Shown here in pieces: positions 62,322 through 64,000 of a stretch of 64,000 bases of DNA. The DNA comes from Prolixibacteraceae bacterium. GTDB lineage: Bacteria > Bacteroidota > Bacteroidia > Bacteroidales > Prolixibacteraceae. Location of the stretch: assembly GCA_019856515.1 (NCBI GenBank), contig CP082230.1, positions 3,100,001 to 3,164,000 of the forward strand. The letters are read 5' to 3'. A program made the translations under genes and the position numbers. Numbering within the stretch: the stretch's first letter is position 1; every line of letters begins with the position of its first letter. The notes beneath the pieces are model-generated. The model saw only the letters and a list, made by a program, of their open reading frames with translations, was not told the origin of the DNA and ran no database searches.

Positions 62322-63304
62322 AAGACGAAATTTTAATCTACCAAACCGAAGATGGTAAAATCAAAATAGAAACTCACTTCGAAGATGAGAATGTTTGGTT
62401 GAATCAAGTTCAAATTGGAGAGTTGTTTCAAAAATCAAAATCAACCATCAATGAGCATATATTGAATATATACAAGGAGGGAGAGCTTGATAAAGAACTT
62501 TCTATGAGAAAAATCGGAATTTCCGATTTTTCTACCAAACCCACTAACTTCTATAATCTCGATGTGATTATTTCTGTTGGTTATCGTGTAAAATCGCACA
62601 GAGGTGTTCACTTCAGAAAATGGGCTACCGCACTTATCAAAGAATATTTGATCAAAGGCTTTGCGATGAACGATGAGTTATTGAAACAAGCTGGTGGAGG
62701 CAACTATTTTGACGAACTTCTGGCTCGTATTCGTGATATTCGCTCTAGCGAAAAAATATTCTGGCGCAAAGTTCTTGATATTTATGCTACAAGTATTGAT
62801 TACGACCCTAAAACGGATGCTTCGGTGAAACTCTTTCAAACCATTCAGAACAAAATGCACTGGGCAAGTCATGGGGAGACGGCAGCCGAAACCATTTACC
62901 GAAGAGTGAATGCTGATAAACAGCACCTTGGATTAACAAGTTTTAAAGGGGATATTCCAAATAAAAATGAGGTTCGTATTGCAAAAAATTACCTTACTGC
63001 CGAAGAGTTGGACATCTTAAATCGTATGGTAACCGCATTCCTTGAAATTGCTGAAATCCGTGCTTTAGACCGCACACCAATGTACATGGCAGACTGGATT
63101 AAGCAATTAGACAACTTCTTAACTTTAACAAACAAGAATATATTGGCAAATGCTGGGACTATCAGCCATAAACAAGCGGTAGATAAAGCACATGGTGAAT
63201 ATATCCTTTACAAAGAGAAGATGAGAGACAGAGTTACACAGGTAGAGAAGGATTTTGTCAAACAAATTGAACAAACTTCGAAACAATTAAAAAACAAAAG
63301 GTAG
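62318..63304 (+). CDS. rhuM: RhuM-family protein
   Basis: The 328-residue product is a full-length RhuM: ILIYQTEDGKIKIETHFEDENVWLNQ, the DNA-binding-like QIGELFQKSKSTINEHILNIY, SVGYRVKSHRGVHFRKWATALIKEYLIKGF, and DAFELARIRDIR-type helices. RhuM genes are often carried between hsdM and hsdS in type I restriction loci, exactly as here, and no biochemical role is settled. The start ATG overlaps the hsdM stop. It is the only intact gene in the remnant restriction locus, suggesting selection or recent decay of its neighbours. Confidence -1.
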   Translation: MKDEILIYQTEDGKIKIETHFEDENVWLNQVQIGELFQKSKSTINEHILNIYKEGELDKELSMRKIGISDFSTKPTNFYNLDVIISVGYRVKSHRGVHFRKWATALIKEYLIKGFAMNDELLKQAGGGNYFDELLARIRDIRSSEKIFWRKVLDIYATSIDYDPKTDASVKLFQTIQNKMHWASHGETAAETIYRRVNADKQHLGLTSFKGDIPNKNEVRIAKNYLTAEELDILNRMVTAFLEIAEIRALDRTPMYMADWIKQLDNFLTLTNKNILANAGTISHKQAVDKAHGEYILYKEKMRDRVTQVEKDFVKQIEQTSKQLKNKR

Positions 63305-63372
63305 TTTTTTTAATGTCATTGAATAATTTGTTTCAGAATCTAAAATGGAATAGTGCATTATGATGCAATAAA

Positions 63373-63633
63373 ATGAAAGAGACAGCCATCGGACAAATCC
63401 CTGCGAACTGGAAGTAAAGAAGTTGGGAGAGGTTCTAACAATTGGGAATGGAAGAAACTACAAACACTTAAATAAAAGAAATAAACCTGTTTATGGAAAT
63501 GGGGGATATATAACTTCAGTAAATGAATATTTATATAATGGAGAGTGTGTTTGAATTGGTAGAAAAGGAACTATACATAAGCCATGTTTTTAAAGGAAAA
63601 TTTTGGACTGTAGACACTCTTTTAAAATTGTAG
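63373..63633 (+). pseudogene. hsdS: Frameshifted hsdS (specificity subunit) remnant
   Basis: ATG 63373 starts KETAIGQIPANW, an HsdS target-recognition-domain start, then a one-base shift is needed to continue VKKLGEVLTIGNGRNYKHL and KPVYGNGGYITSVNEYLYNG. A TGA follows where VLIGRKGT would be expected, and IGRKGTIHKPCF and GKFWTVDT appear in yet another frame. At least three lesions, so it is not functional. Confidence -1.
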
Positions 63634-63803
63634 TGGTTTGACAGGTTTGTTCTCCAAAATGCCAGACATTTCATATACGTAGCCGACCCCCTACCTCCCA
63701 AACCAGTGGTTTCTCGGGGTGGTAAGGGACTTCTTCTTCGGTGGTCAGCCGAATTACATTGAGTTTTTGATTTTGGAATTTCTCATAAAGAGAATTCAGA
63801 CAT

Positions 63804-63998
63804 TGCACTTTAAATCTGAGGGAAATCTTTGCATTTTTTTATAACCACCCATGCGGAAATATTGAACCTAGTTAGTACGACAAGCGCTTGCAAGAAAAGC
63901 TTACAGAGGGTGGAAAAGTCCTAGACATAGATTTCCATGATCATATTATTCTTTCTGGAATTGACAGTCAATATGGTTCAATTTGTGGAATATGTTAA
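63804..63998 (+). pseudogene. RadC-like JAB-domain remnant
   Basis: A frame reads LNLREIFAFFYNHPCGNIEPS, a stop TAG (63873-63875), then YDKRLQEKLTEGGKVLDIDF and HDHIILSGID to TAA. This corresponds to the JAMM region of RadC-type proteins (normal HNHPSG ... SxxD), with the first His lost and a nonsense mutation. The N-terminal part is absent. Such RadC-like genes are common on Bacteroidota mobile elements. Confidence -1.
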
Positions 63999-64000
63999 TT

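Noticed and set aside
60796..64000. tRNA-integrated island with direct-repeat att sites
   Set aside because: No copy of the tRNA 3' end is visible to the window end and no integrase gene is present, so integration at this tRNA remains unproven.
1..64000. CRISPR arrays, rRNA genes and replication origins
   Set aside because: No regularly spaced repeats, rRNA-like blocks or DnaA-box clusters were found on reading both strands.

Overview
The window is chromosomal DNA of a Bacteroidota bacterium. The evidence is the gldK-gldL-gldM-gldN/porP type IX secretion (T9SS) locus with a separate gldA, several SusC-like TonB-dependent receptors with carboxypeptidase-regulatory N-domains, DUF4249/DUF4270 lipoproteins, and promoters of the TAnnTTTG type. 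The AT-rich sequence and gene set would fit a marine Marinilabiliales/Prolixibacteraceae-type organism, but that placement is inference. Positions are window coordinates.

Layout: 1-6894 (minus strand) holds the T9SS core (gldN partial, gldM, gldL, gldK, porP) and an arginase-fold protein with degenerate metal ligands. 7385-12401 holds topA and a class A penicillin-binding protein, divergently arranged. 12551-20332 is a cobalamin riboswitch followed by a tandemly duplicated DUF4249 lipoprotein/TonB-receptor pair. 21344-33130 is the most interesting region: a small HTH gene, then a streptolysin-S-like thiazole/oxazole-modified microcin (TOMM, linear azol(in)e peptide) operon. It begins with a 37-residue Cys-rich precursor (21914-22027), followed by a leader-binding E1-like protein, a YcaO cyclodehydratase, a SagB-type dehydrogenase, an ABC exporter, an HExxH membrane protease, a TPR protein and two TonB-dependent receptors, all closely packed or overlapping. 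33131-36782 is an accessory stretch with a dispersed palindromic repeat, an orphan gene and an IS1380-family transposase.

37034-58041 is mostly housekeeping: glmS, a DUF4270 lipoprotein, a starch-synthase-like protein, panC-panD, radA, an Ig-like lipoprotein, a clostripain-like protease, HAD, ROK kinase, PNPOx-like, OsmC, an SDR epimerase, metK (behind a SAM-II-like riboswitch), gldA and ispG. 58136-59085 holds a 5'-truncated gene next to a second copy of the palindromic repeat and a second copy of another dispersed repeat. 59086-60564 holds a HAD phosphatase, two homologous small RNAs with covarying terminators and conserved upstream palindromes, and a stand-alone LytTR regulator; I read these as one regulatory module. 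60796-60869 is a CAU-anticodon tRNA, and everything beyond it is a decaying island: a small orphan ORF, an internally deleted hsdM, an intact rhuM, and hsdS and radC remnants.

How the genes work together: the TOMM operon appears self-contained for making, cleaving and exporting a polyazole peptide across the inner membrane, and carries its own outer-membrane receptors, which suggests import, immunity or metal scavenging as well as toxicity. The cobalamin-controlled receptor cluster lies directly upstream but has no visible functional link to it.
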